This document shows positions 10,744 to 24,907 of a stretch of DNA of 64,000 nucleotides, piece after piece. A program made the position numbers and the translations under genes. This DNA is from Rhizophagus clarus (taxonomy: Eukaryota > Glomeromycota > Glomeromycetes > Glomerales > Glomeraceae). Location of the stretch: contig BLAL01000246.1 in the NCBI GenBank assembly GCA_015698045.1, forward strand, positions 1,178,001 to 1,242,000. The letters run 5' to 3'. The notes beneath the pieces were generated by a model. It saw only the letters and a list, made by a program, of their open reading frames with translations, was not told where the DNA came from and ran no database searches. Position 1 is the stretch's first letter. Each line of letters starts with the position of its first letter.

Positions 10744-12411
10744 CTAAACATAATGTTCTAATAACGCCTTCAGCCCAGCTATTAAATGTTTTACATCCGG
10801 CTTCTTAGACTGGTCGTTTCTTGAATGATCGATCTTCTTGGTAGAACGTCCAGATTTAGGAGTTTTATTATGATCGTTCTTGCGGTTGTTAGTATTAAAA
10901 CCTGAAAAAGAAAAATTAGACCCTTTAGGTGTCCGTGAGGAGGATTTGTCTGCATTGCCAATTCGAGCAGATTTACGTAAATTCTTGAAGTTGGGGGTGG
11001 AATAACGACACCAAGAGATTCTAACGTCATTCCAAAGCTGGGGGTTCTTAATGCGAGTGGAAACATGATCCCAAGTGTCAAAGTAACCTATCAGCTTTCT
11101 GGATCCATCAACTTCTTTAACTAATTTGAAAGATTTTATGCCACTGTCCAACAAAAATTGGTGAGGGCGTCCGTTTGGGAATAAAGAGGCATCCGTCATG
11201 TCGTCTGGAAGATTATGCACGACGGCTTGGAACTTTTCTCTTTGTTTCCTTTCTGAAAGGTTCCAGGAAGCAGGAAACCATCTAACAGGGATTCCTCTCA
11301 AGTTGACAGTCCAGTCCCCTCCGTTGTAGCATTTCAAGTACTCATGGTCAGGAATCAGTCTAATCTTCGCTGATAGATACTTCTTGTGCACCCTTGTACT
11401 GACTGAAACGACCTTACCCCATCATCCTAAATTGGCCAACAGAGTATAGTTATCCCATTTGGCCGGAATATCATAGACTACAAGATCCAATAATTGTGCT
11501 TGTTCTTGATCTTGAGGAATATAACCAGTGATGATAACATTTCCATTTTTTAAAGATTTGTCTGTCTCTTTCTGTTTCAACTTCTTTCCATTGTCTATAG
11601 GAGTTGAATGTGGTATAGAATCTCGCTTCAACTGCTGCTTATAGGGTGTGGAAGGAGGAGAAAGAATATTTTGGTTAAAAGTAACCGTCCTTGAACCAGA
11701 AGGTTTAGAGGGTGTATACTCAGGAGATTCCGCGCTAAAAGTGGGCACTAATTGTTCATCCAGTCCAGAAGGAGATTGTAGTTGCAAGGCTTTCTTCTTC
11801 TCCTTACGGGCCTTCTTTTTAGCACTCCGCTTCTGAGATTTGGTCAAGGGCGTGACAGGAATAGGTGTGATATTACGTGGGGGTGTGGCGAGTAATTCGT
11901 CATCCACATCATCCAATGATCCTACTGAATTTGTATCAGGAACATCAAAATTCATCGACGTGTCTGATTGGTGCATAGGATCCCCGAGATTTTCCATATC
12001 GGGAGTTTGTTTACTTGCAATTTCCAACGCTCAGCAAAATTCGGAATCCATGAGAAGAATTTCCCTGTATTCGTCGTCCAAGAGAAAGAGATTAAGAAAA
12101 GTAGCTAAAAGTTGAGCTAGAAAGGGAGAGCAGTCGGCTAGGTCAATAATTTCTGCCAACTGGTCCTGAGGGATTACTTTGTCCTCGTTAAGTTCCATGA
12201 AAGTCTCCATTACTTCAGGGGCCGTAGGTATTATTGAGCAAAGGAGAAATCCTGAGTTACATTCGACGAATTTTCTCATAAATTTTATGATAACATCGTG
12301 AAAACGATTAGAAGGAATACTCTTTAGAGCAGTAGTAGGGGTAACTTTGGTCGAAGAAGACGTTTCTGCTGTTTGTTTTGCTGGTTTTGATAGAAAAAAA
12401 CCTCTCTTCAT
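10744..12411 (-). pseudogene. ORF1/gag-like protein with two in-frame TGA codons
   Basis: Three adjacent minus-strand frames (12411-12031, 12030-11422 and 11421-10744) lie in one and the same reading frame of about 555 codons, separated only by TGA at 12033-12031 and 11424-11422. The first part is alpha-helical. The middle is Ser/Thr/Lys-rich and of low complexity (KSQKRSAKKKARKEKKK). The last part has a compact region with NLRGIPVRWFPASW and WNDVRISWCRYSTPN followed by a basic Arg/Lys/Ser tail, as in nucleic-acid-binding ORF1 proteins. Arg (CGA) would suit the second TGA (context LG-stop-WGKVV). I recognise the family type but no named protein. Confidence 0.75.
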
Positions 12412-12463
12412 GATGAAAATAAAATATTTTTCTTCTGTGAAAAATTTGGTTCACAGATCTGCC

Positions 12464-12477
12464 AATTATATTTAATT
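12464..12477. repeat. Target-site duplication, right copy
   Basis: AATTATATTTAATT, the partner of 10397-10410, directly upstream of the 5' end of the retro-insertion. Confidence 0.9.
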
Positions 12478-13979
12478 CAGTTTTTCTATTTTAATATATT
12501 TTAAGTATAAAATATTTTAAAAGTATATTTTAGTAAAAAATACTTTTTATAGAAAATAGGTGATTTTTATGACAAGTTTTTTTTAAACCAATCGGTTTTG
12601 GTATTAAATTACATAAATATAATATTACATTTAAGATTTATGCCGGAATTACGATGTTGGCCAGAATTAAGACAGGATTACAAATTCGAAAATCGTAATT
12701 TAATTTAACCAATTAAATAAATACAGATGTACTTGTCTTAAATTAGAAGAGGATGTTATACCAAAAATTTTATTATATGAACCATAATAAGTCAAATTGG
12801 GTGTTACAATGCGTGGTGATTGTTATTTTTCAAGTATTTTAAAGATTTAATAAGGCATTAAAAGATATATATAATGAAGTAAGTAAAATTTAATTATAGT
12901 TTTCAAAGCACATTTAATAGACAATAAATAAAATTTGGAATAATGTGAAATATTACCATAAATTGGATCAGTTAAATTTCCTGAAGTATTATATTTTTAT
13001 AATAGTAACATTTTGACTTATTTGCTATGCTCTTTATTTCCAATAAAACCTTTTTCCAATTTTATTGAGACATCCTAGCAATTTGCAACATTTGTTTACA
13101 TTCAGATATTTTTAGTATCATTTCATTGATTATAATCTTTCATAATACGCCTATTTTCGGGAAAATAAGCGCTTACTTTTTTTTTTTTTTTAAAAAAAAA
13201 AAAAGACTTTTGTTAATTCTTATTTTTATCAAAACTATTAATTATTTGATATATCTTATCGACTTAATTATAAAAAAAAATTCCGAGTCACAAAAAAAAA
13301 AAAATTTTTTTTTTGTGGTTTTAAGTTTGCATTGTTAACGTTGAAACCATTGTTTAACCTTCCATTATTCCTAAAAGAGAAAAAAATATAAAAACTAGAA
13401 AGAATATATATCATCAAGTTCTTTATATAGAAAGATAAACATCAATGGTTGAGATAATCAGCACAGTACAAAGATATAATTTTAGTCCCTAAGGACTTTT
13501 TGTTTCATATAATTAAGCGATAATCTAGCTCAACGTTATGTTGAATTTGAAACTCGTTTTTTATTAACCAGCCAAAAAGCAACAAGGGCATGATGCATAC
13601 TTTATGAAAAGGAAAAAAGGCGAAATTTTGGGTATTTGGAAACCCATTTGGTAACTATAAATCACTTAATAGTTTGTACAATTAGTTGTACTATAAAAGG
13701 CAATTATTCACTGTTGTTTTTAATTATTCTATTGCACGAATCATGAAGGCCAGTTTATAAATAAAATAATTTAATAAGTTTATAGAAATTGGTTAATAAT
13801 TATTGATCTTTTAAAGATCAACCCTTTTTTTATATAAATTTATAATTAACGTACAAAAACAAAAATAAAAATATAGTATATATTTTTTAATATTCATTTT
13901 CTTCAGAAAAAAAATAAGAATAAGCAAGAACTAAAAATAAAAAAAATAATAACAATATTAATAAAAATTCGTACAAAAA
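12478..13979. other. Intergenic DNA with an old dispersed repeat
   Basis: The stretch 12590-12830 holds GGCCAGAATTA-type motifs and a GGGTGTTACAATGCGTGGTG box. A relative of that box (GGGTGTAACATGCATGGTG) is at about 49330. The rest is AT-rich with homopolymers. I see no gene. The 70-codon frame at 13126 is a homopolymer artefact. Confidence 0.45.
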
Positions 13980-14862
13980 TTATATATAATTATTAAAACA
14001 TATATTACTTGTAAAATAAACAAGAAATCCTCCTGAAACGCTCATTATCATTGCAGAAAATTCTATCTATAAAAAGGAAAAAAAAAAAAAATAATACACG
14101 TTACAAAAAAAAAAAAAAATAATAAATAAAAATCATTGCAAACAAAACGAATCAAGAATTACCACTTCAACGTGAGCCAAGATAATTGGTAAAGCTGGAA
14201 TTTCATTCATAATTGACCAATTAATAGATAAAAAAGGTTATTGTTTACTGAAATAAATTCATATTACTCACCAATTCCAGAAACAACTAGAATGGATGTC
14301 AAAAATTTACCAAAATCTTTAAATCCATTACTAGTAATAATTTAAAAAAAAGTTAGTTAAAAATGAATCTTAAAATATATAAGGAAAAGTTTTAAAATTA
14401 TCAACTTTGTTGTTTGTTCAAAGTAGGATAGTTCATCGTTGCTAGCACATTTCGAGAAAATATAATTCGGTAACGGAGCTAAAACAAAAGTTGCAACTAA
14501 TATAACAAAAAATGCAAGGATAAGCATAAAAAAATGACCAGAAATTAGTTATAATAAACACGAATATCAGTAGATCTAAATATTTACATCATATTTAACG
14601 TACCAACGAACAATGGCCACCAATTCCTAAATAAATCATTAATCAGTTCAAACCATTAGAAAAATAAACCAGGAAAACATGAGCACAAAAAAAACATACT
14701 GGTATAATGCTCCCGACAAAATGACGAGTAAAAATCCCCAGGCTAGAATGAAAGATAATCCAATAATCCTAGAAAATGTTTTAAAGAGCCAATGTTGAGA
14801 AATAGAAATAGAGCAAAAATTCTATTAAATTAAAACAGAATTTCGCCGTTTACTTCGGCCAT
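13980..14862 (-). CDS. VPS55: VPS55 / LEPROT-family endosomal membrane protein
   Basis: Vps55 proteins act with Vps68 in late endosome to vacuole sorting. Seven short exons join in frame: 14862-14837, 14768-14700, 14626-14604, 14496-14406, 14330-14272, 14194-14163 and 14066-13980 (387 nt, 128 aa; family about 130-140 aa). Visible family blocks are IIGLSFILAWG (first helix), NWWPLFVVATFVLAPLPNYI (second), FLTSILVVSGIALPIILAH (third, with SGIALPIILAH matching the SGfglPavLAh pattern) and SAMIMSVSGGFLVYFT (fourth). The exon phases 2, 2, 1, 2, 1, 0 all fit. The first intron uses a weak GTTTTA donor, so the start (MAEVNGEIL) is the least certain part. The third exon is only 23 nt. Confidence 0.85.
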
Positions 14863-15508
14863 TAGAACTTGATGTATGGCTATTTATTTATGTATTAGAC
14901 GACTAAAAAGAGTTTTTTTAAAGAAATTTCTTCCTTGCTTACGCTAAAAAGAAAAAAGTAAATATTTATTAAAATTTTTAGAAAAGTTATTAAAAGCTAA
15001 AGGAGATAAAATGTAACACTTTTTACTTTTTAAACCTGCCATTTCTATTTTATTAATTCTTTATTTATTTATTGTTTATAGTTATGTCTATTTTTATACC
15101 CAAGTCAAAGACAATTCATAGAGAGGTTTTTTATGTTTGCCATAGCGCATAATGAAGTACTGCGGTATTATATAAGATTTTATCGGTTAAAAGTATTAGC
15201 TTATGCCGTCAAATTTATGATTTACAGGTCAAATAACCAAAATTTTAATAATAGTAGCTATAGTGAGTAGTCAAGGAACTTCATGCATGTTGACTTTATT
15301 ACAATATAAAAGGAAATGAGTGACATGTGGCCGCTGCAAGTGTCCTTTTTTGACTTCCTCTCTTTGACGACAAACAAAAAATTATAGAACCTTTTTTTTT
15401 TACTCTCTTTTGCGCCCCACCCTTTCATAACTTGCATATAATATAACTTAAAACATTTACACCCTTTTAACTTTTTTCATTCTTTGTATGCTGTAATTTT
15501 ATCTCTTC
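14863..15508. other. Divergent promoter region of VPS55 and the BTB/CAP-Gly gene
   Basis: An intergenic interval between two oppositely transcribed genes. A TATA-like AATATAAAAGG occurs at 15303-15313, and the stretch before 15509 is pyrimidine-rich. No coding sequence is seen. Confidence 0.4.
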
Positions 15509-18500
15509 ATGCCTTCAGAAAAGAAAAAACGCGTTTTGCCACCACCTGCAGGTTTAGATTTTGTTACTCCACCAAAAGATTGTTTAGTTGACGATTTAAG
15601 ATACGCGCTTGAACATGCAAAAGAGTTATATTCTGACATAGCATGGGATTTTACTATAGCGCCTAACCCTACTATTATCTATGCACACAAAGGTATTATT
15701 TTATTTCCACTTTTATTTACTACGCCACCGTTCGGACGATTTGGCTCATATGGTGGTAGTAACCAGAACCTTAAATTATTTATAATATATTTAAATTATA
15801 ATTTTTTATAAATAATTTTATTTTATTTTATTTTATTTTTATTTTTATTTTTTTCTTTTTCTTTTTGCATTTAACTTATTTTTTAATCCTTTCTTTAATT
15901 GTAAAAAAAAAAAAATCTCAGCTATCTTGTATGCCCGAAGTTCACGCAGTTTTCAAGAACGTTTCTTAAAAAACAAAGATGCAAATGGAATGTCTATACG
16001 GTCTGTTCGATTATCAAACCCAGAACCAACAATTACAAAGACTGATGCGGAACCATTCCTTTTTCGACAGGAATTAAAATTTTTTTATACCGGTGAGGAA
16101 GGAAGTGAAGAATTTTTAGCTGCTGTTGATACCACAGATGAGCTTGAGCAAGATAAACTAAAAGAAGACTTAATATATATGTTTAAATCTAAATTGTACA
16201 CGGATGTTGAATTAGTCTTAGATTACTCTGAGGATAATCCCGAAATTGAAGAAGAAGATTTTAAGCCTATAAAAATTAAAGCTCATAGATTTATATTATA
16301 TACAAGATCTGAATACTTCAAAAAGATGTTAAGTTCCGATTTCATTGAAGCTCGATCATCAAGTATTCACCTTGATGCCTCTATTTTTAATCAAACATCA
16401 CTCAATATAATCTTAACATTCATTTACACTGGTAGTATTCCACCTTCAAAACCTCTGACTTTGGACGATTATGAATGGGTTTGGATTGGTGCTGATTTTC
16501 TCGGTATAAAATTTCTTTGTGATGAATGCATATACAGAATTGCAACAAAGGTACATTATTTCACTTGTACTTGTGCTGAATGCCAATCAGTTATACCAAG
16601 AGTTGCTATTTTTGCAAAGGAACATGATGTTGATATATTATGGCAAGGATGTTTGCATGTGTTATCGCATGGATTTGATAGCATGTGGCCTCAAAAGGCA
16701 TTTGCAGATCTTGATGAAGATTCACGAGAGGAGGTTCTTTTCACAGTTCTTGCTAATATACAACAAAATAATAATATTATGGCTGCTTTTAAAGGTTGTC
16801 GAAAGATTTTGTCAAATATTGATATCAAGGGCATAGGATTGCCTTGGATAGAAACAATACGTGGAATGACACATAGGGTTCAGTCTTTTACTGTTAAAAA
16901 TATTTTGGTAGATAATTTTGAACAAGTCTGTAGTGAGGATCAAGAATTTTTAGATTGTGTGGATGGTGTTGGGTTTAGTTCAGATTTATTAGAGGACATT
17001 ATGAATGCAGTAGTTGAAGAGGGTTTAACCGAAAAAAATGCTGCACGGGTGTTAAAGTGTATTACCGGGAAGTTATTAACTAGACAAGCAGTAGTGGATT
17101 CAGAAAGTTTTGAGACAAAACGGGTTTTGACACAAGCAAAACAAAATGTATTTGATTATATAAAAAAGCGATGGATAAGCGTGAGGGAAAATGGTGGCTT
17201 TAGGTTGTTAAGTCCGTGGCAATTGGATGAATTCTCAAAAGGTAAGAAGTGTTTTTTTTTTTTAATTCACAATAATAAATATCATAATAATACTTTCTAT
17301 AGAACTTGGTATTACAAATCAAGAATTACAAGAACCTACGGATCATAAAGAGAATAAACCTAAGGCTAGAACGCCAAGTGTAACAAATGGTCTTTCCAAA
17401 AAAGGAAGAGAATCATCTCCCGCCCCTAAAGTGACTAAATCAACAACAACTGTAACCACTACGACGACACCACTAATTGTAACAACGCCGCCTGTGGTAA
17501 ATTCGAATTCGTCACCGTCAACAGGAGATACAGATTCTAATTCAGGCTCTAATACAAGCGAAAATGGCTCAACGTCAAATTCACCAAATTCGTCAAATTC
17601 GTCAAATTCGTCGGCCGAATCATCATCTATGGGCAATGTCGAAACTACTACTGCAAAAACAAGCGCTAAGAAAGGCAAAAGCGTGCGCATTGGCGAGACT
17701 ACGACTGCTCCCGTATGGGCTCGTCCAACTCGTGCTAGCGTGTTACGTCAAAAAGCTCTTGCAGAGTCGTCCGCAAAAAATCCAGTAAAACCACGAATAA
17801 AAACTAATACTACTGCAAAATCATCTAATTCATCTTCTAATTCCACACAATCCAAACCAACAACATCGTCTAAAACAACGAAAGCGGCAACGACGACGGC
17901 GACGACACGCACACCACGACAGTCTACTTCTACGTCTAGTCTTAGGGTACCTAATGGCTCTCCGACTTCACAAAGGGGTCGTCCTTCTAATAAGCAAAGT
18001 GCTTCCAAGAAAAATACTTCTGCGGCATCTTCTCGTGCAAGCTCAATATCATCTGTAACATCTCTAAATTCACCTTCTGTCTCACCCTCTCGATTTGGTG
18101 GCGTGAGACAAACACGTTCGAGTATGTTGCGTCAACTTAAATATGATGACGCAGAACAACGTCGTGGTCGCGATCGTGAGCGCGATACATCTCCAACATC
18201 ATCAAGAGCTAGTTCTATTGCTTCTACTTCATCTGTTGCCAGTACTACAACCAGCTCTTCCCATCATAGGAGGAAACGTTCACCGTCACAAAACTCGTCA
18301 AATACTTCAATTACTACCAATTCAAACGGCGCTATCACTTGTTTACAGCCAAAACCCCATCAGGTGAAATTAGCAACTATTCCCAATCCCGATATTTCCG
18401 TAGGAAGACGTGTAATACTTCCAACCAAAAATAATGCCCCTGGAGTTATACAGTTTCTGGGTGAAACAGAGTTTGCTAAAGGTATCTGGGTTGGAATTGA

Positions 18501-18690
18501 ATTAGATAATCCTGGTAAGAACGTTTGACCTCTTTTTTTTTTTAATAATTTTATTAATAATTTTTTTTCTAAAAAAAAAACCTTTTTTCTAGTGGGTAAA
18601 AATAATGGTAAAGTTGCAAGTACTAAATATTTCACGGCTGGCCCTAACCACGGAATTTTTGTTAGACCAGATTCACTTTTGTTGATATAA
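15509..18690 (+). CDS. Tandem BTB/POZ plus CAP-Gly domain protein
   Basis: Four exons join in frame: 15509-15692, 15922-17241, 17303-18514 and 18593-18690 (2814 nt, 937 aa). The first splice completes a BTB motif, AHKAILYARSSRSFQERF (about residues 58-75), and FLFRQELKFFYTGE follows. A second BTB motif (YTDVELVL, IKAHRFILYTRSEYFKKML, FIYTGSI) lies at about 145-260. About residues 520-840 are Ser/Thr/Asn-rich, low complexity and basic. The C-terminal 70 residues are a CAP-Gly domain (GKGIWVGIEL-type motif AKGIWVGIELDNP, then GKNNG, then TAGPNHGIFVRPDSL). CAP-Gly domains bind microtubules or EB-type C-termini, and BTB domains mediate dimerisation or Cul3 contact. A link between microtubules and ubiquitination or oligomerisation is inferred. 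Confidence 0.9.
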
Positions 18691-19361
18691 AATAAATAAT
18701 TTAACTGTAAATTAAATTTTCTAATTATCAAGAACATTTTTTATCTTAATTATTTTAAATGCATACACTCTTTTGATATTATGTGCATTCATATACTTCC
18801 CTTTGTTATTTTTTATCTATTTGTACTCAAACACTATATAATTTTTCAAACTCTATATTTTATATCTCTTATATTCTTTAGAACCATTTATTATATTTTT
18901 TGGTAGTCATTTTTCTTTTTGGTTTTTATTAATGTATCTTATCAATTGCTAATTCTTTTCTTTTTTGTATTATACAAACCTATTTTATCAAAATTATCAA
19001 ATATTTTTATTTTCTATTCTAAAAAAAAAGGAGATTGATTGATTGAGATGAGAATGAGGGTAACAAAATGGGAAAGGAAAAAAAGATATCGTTTTAATAA
19101 TTATTAATTTCCAATTAACCTTTTTTTTTTTTAAAAAAAAAAAGGAATAAATCAGTTTTTTTTTATAACTTTTTTTTCTTAAATGATTACACGATTGAGA
19201 AAAACTTATTACTGTGAAAATTTACTCTGAATAAATAATTATCTACCATAATAATAAATTCTTTAAATCAATTATAATGTTTACAAAATTAAAGACACGA
19301 ATTTAATTTTAAACAAAATTAATAAATAATTTTTTTTTTTCAGTTCATTGTCATTATTTTC
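18691..19361. other. Convergent 3' intergenic region
   Basis: AT-rich interval between the BTB/CAP-Gly gene (plus) and NDUFV1 (minus), with homopolymers such as 19120-19145. It probably holds both 3' UTRs. No gene is seen. Confidence 0.4.
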
Positions 19362-21545
<2,184 letters not shown>

Positions 21546-23533
21546 TTTGGTTATTTATAACGGAAATAAAAGAATCTAAGATTTTGATCTAAGTAATCTA
21601 AATATTTTATGTTGTGTAACGATATCGTGATGCTAAGAGGATACGCTATTGTAGTAAAGCAACTTCCTGAGTCACCAATTGGATTTGAACCATATTCACA
21701 TTGAACAAAAAAGACTGAAATTTGGTTTAAACTCATTTTTTATCTCTTCAAATGGCACCTATAAGACAAAGTAAAGTATATGGGAGAGCAAATTACGTCT
21801 ACGAAGTCTATTGATCAGAATCCTTTCAGAAGCGGTCGGCCCTTTCCGTGGAAGAGAAGAGTAACACTGTAAGAAATATCAAAATAGAACTTGAGTTAAA
21901 ATAGAACTAATATGTTCATATCGTAGACCTAGGGATCTATGGATTAATATGATTAATATGGATTAATAGATTAGCTAGTATTAATTAAAGCCTCCAACTC
22001 CAAAGTCTCCCTATTAAATGATCATTTATAATTTAAGAAATAAAAGCTCATTATTGATTTATTATTAAAGAAATTAAAGCAAAATGCGATATAGATGAGA
22101 GAAAACTTTTTTTTTTTTTTTTGATTGAACAGAAATTGTATAAGCTCCAACTGGAAAATCGAACTTCTCCCTTCTCACAATAAAGTTATTATCCTGATTC
22201 AGTCTCCTAAGAAGCACATTCATGATACAGTCAAATCATCGAGCTGTTAACAGGAATTATTTTACCTTACTTCGTTGCTATGGTACGTATAAAATAATAA
22301 AAAAGTTTGAAACTCCGTGGTATTTCATTAATCCATCTATTATTGGTAATCCAAATGAAATGATTCAGGTGGACTATAGTATCAGCCCCCAAGGATCCTA
22401 AGGAGTTCATCTTCGTCACGTACAAACTACTAGCCTTTGACAATTTTCGACCAGCAATATTTATCGTTCTCTATGGACTTTATTCAGCTACTAATTTTTC
22501 AACTACAATGTAATGTTGAAGTTTAAACTGGTTCATGCCTCATCAGATATAATATCCTAGAAAGAATAGCATAAAGACATGGTGATGAAAAAAGAAACTT
22601 ATCATAAATAAATTTCAGTAGACACAAATTTATAGGATACTGTATTTGTTATGATTAATATTTCATTCCGATAAATTTGTAATTACTAGTAACAGCTTTC
22701 TCTGAATGGACATTTCCAAAGATATGCCAGCTCAATTCAGTGAAACAGATGGCCTTATTCCTGCCTTCCAAAACAAGACTTTTCAGATATTGGTAATATT
22801 GAAGGTCTGTCTCAAGTATACATCAAATATTCTTGCCAGAGTAAATCTATCTTAAGTCTAGTTTGAATTTCAATAAGAAAAAACCGTGATTTTGAATAGA
22901 TTTACTATTCCAAACTTCGATAGAGATGAGTTTTTTAGCAAAAATTGGAACAGTTTAGCAAATTACAAGTGTAACAAAGTTAAAAAAATTTTGATCTTTT
23001 TTTTCTTTTAGCAAGTAATGAATGAGATAAGGGAAAGAGATGTATTTCTGGGCGAGACACCTGTTACCCATTATCTTTATCTATTATATGTATAAAATTT
23101 CTTTGATACACATATATATACACATTCTAAGCGATATAAACTGTAAATAAATAAATACAAATGTAATGTAATAGAAAAATAAAACTAAGAAATGGAAAGA
23201 AAATATAGCTTATATAATAATATTTTATTTTTTTTTTTTTTTAACACCGTCAATTATTTTTCATTATTAAATCACAATGTATTTCAAAGGGTCATCTTGC
23301 ATGGAGATCTGATAAAATTTTGGCACTGGCCCAAAAATAGTTTTATATTCTCTTTTAAGGACCAACATAAGGTATTTATTTGTGTATAATAATTCACGCT
23401 CATTTTATTAATTTGAAATTTTTGATTTATTATTTGTATATATAATACGATTTATACATTAAAGGTTATTCTTTACTAAAAACTAATTTGCTTTACAAAT
23501 TAAAAGAATATTTTAAAACATTTTTTTTAATGT
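21546..23533. other. 2-kb intergenic region without a supported gene
   Basis: This region is less AT-extreme than most spacers. A short plus frame starting at 21751 (MAPIRQSKVYGRANYVYEVY) ends quickly, and a second frame at about 21799-21861 ending in RSGRPFPWKRRVTL could be its next exon. This is too thin to call. The minus frame 21551-21736 overlaps the NDUFV1 5' end and looks random. Between 22130 and 22990 I see no frame or repeat. Confidence 0.4.
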
Positions 23534-24427
23534 TTACCGAATTTTCATTTTGTTTGATTTAATCCCACCAATAATTCCAACTAATACCATTCCTGTAGCT
23601 AACAACCAAACCCAAGGATGATCAAATTGACTTTTAGTCCAATCAGCTCCAGTTCCTCCAAGGGCTGTTAGCCAGATTAAAGATAAAACTAGATAACCAG
23701 AAATCCTATGATATTTATACATAGATTTTGCTTTAGCAACACCTCCAACTACTCCAGGAAAATTCACCAAGGTTGATCCAGCAATTGTTTGGATAAGAAT
23801 AAGTGAAAACGTAATCAATCCAGATTTTCCGTGAGGACTTGCGACTATTATTTTAACATTGATAATGAAAGTCATAATCAATCAAAGTGAAAGTAAAGAA
23901 AGAATTTGATTAGACAACTTACAATGTTCTTTATTTTCTTCTGACTTAAATGTATAAATGATATAGAAGCCTCCAATCACGCTTAAAAAAGTGATAGACT
24001 GCATTAATTTATGAAAATTTAAAGCACCATCTTTTTCTTGTCTGGACTCAGCTTTTTGAAGAACAATGGTGCCTATAATACATGACGTAAATGTACATGA
24101 ATAGTAAGTAAGAAAACAAATTTTTATACTTAATAAGGAAATATTTGATAGCTTACCTTGTGTTGCCATTAAAAGCACCGTAGCCATTAAAGTTGGGTGC
24201 CAAATAAAAAAGATATATTCCGTAGAACTCGTTATATACCAAACAGTGCTAGCGAAGAGAAGAGCTCCAAGGCTCGCAAGTAAAGAAAATATGAAACTCA
24301 TGTTAAAATTTGTTGAGCTGATAGGTGTTGGAATAGAAACGTTTGAAGAGTTCGTGAGTTCAGTAGAGGATGAATTATTAATCAAAGGTTCTTCAATATC
24401 GTCTTCAGAGTTTTTTGGCGATACCAT
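23534..24427 (-). CDS. Cytochrome b561-type membrane oxidoreductase
   Basis: Cytochrome b561 proteins carry electrons across membranes on two b haems (ascorbate-dependent or ferric reductase roles). Three exons, 24427-24157, 24072-23923 and 23844-23534, join in frame (732 nt, 243 aa). After a soluble Ser/Asn-rich N-terminus of about 40 residues come about five or six hydrophobic helices. The four expected haem histidines are visible: IWHPT (H77), NFHKLM (H111), SPHGKSG (H145) and KYHRISGY (H186). The second and third exons meet exactly before SPHGKSG. There is no DOMON or reductase extension, so the electron donor cannot be deduced. Confidence 0.9.
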
Positions 24428-24631
24428 AATTATATTAAAATAAGATAATTTAAAAACGGAAACTGGTATTTATATGGATATGGATGATCTACCCTCATAC
24501 AACGATTGTCAGAATACATAATCATATGGACCTCAACTGGCTATGCGAAATTTGGAATCTCTGACTGTGTATCCATCACGTTTATCGCGTGTTATTACGA
24601 ATTGTGATTACGCAATTCGTAGTTTAAGATG

Positions 24632-24847
24632 CATAACTTTTTTGTGTGCCATGTTTTGTCGATCTTAACCATATAAGGAAAGCGTGACATGTAACTGTCA
24701 TCTGGCACGTGATCGTAAGGAACGCGTTGTTTATATTTATCAGCAACAGTTTTTTTGATCTTTATTTGTCACATACCTATTTGTCACTGGGGTAGTCAGA
24801 CGACCACCCTGATAACCATCTAATATGGCACACAAAAAAGTTGTGTG
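24632..24847. mobile_element. 216-bp Mutator-type MITE
   Basis: The left end CATAACTTTTTTGTGTGCCAT pairs with the right end ATGGCACACAAAAAAGTTGTG in reverse. The identical word TTTAAGATG (9 bp, 10 bp if C is included) flanks both sides (24623-24631 and 24848-24856). A 9-10-bp target duplication with inverted termini fits MULE-type elements, and a MULE transposase relic exists at 1-1060. It lies about 200 bp upstream of the cytochrome b561 start. Confidence 0.75.
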
Positions 24848-24888
24848 TTTAAGATGCACTGTTGCATCCCTTTTTTGTGTATCAGGTT

Positions 24889-24907
24889 CGTGGCTTGACA
24901 AGCCACG
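24889..24907. repeat. 19-bp near-perfect palindrome
   Basis: CGTGGCTTG-A-CAAGCCACG has 9-bp arms around a single base, with weaker outer pairing (GTGTAT against ATATCAC). It is GC-rich against an AT-rich background, just outside the MITE. Confidence 0.8.

Larger units (their letters stand above)
10411..12463 (-). mobile_element. Poly(A)-tailed ORF1-only retro-insertion (LINE-related)
   Basis: On the minus strand the unit starts at GGCAGATCTGTGAACC (12463), carries one broken coding sequence and a 3' UTR of about 300 bases, and ends in at least 30 A residues (T on plus, 10411-10440). Identical 14-bp direct repeats flank it (10397-10410, 12464-12477). These are hallmarks of target-primed reverse transcription. 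No endonuclease or reverse-transcriptase frame is present. It is either an ORF1-only derivative or a retrocopied ORF1 mRNA, mobilised by an autonomous LINE elsewhere. Confidence 0.85.

Noticed and set aside
17343..18008. Minus-strand frames of 115 and 86 codons
   Set aside because: Antisense shadows of the Ser/Thr-rich linker of the BTB/CAP-Gly gene.
21751..21861. Short plus frame MAPIRQSK... and following RSGRPFPWKRRVTL segment
   Set aside because: Possibly a two-exon small gene divergent from NDUFV1, but the joint is unsupported and no family is recognised.
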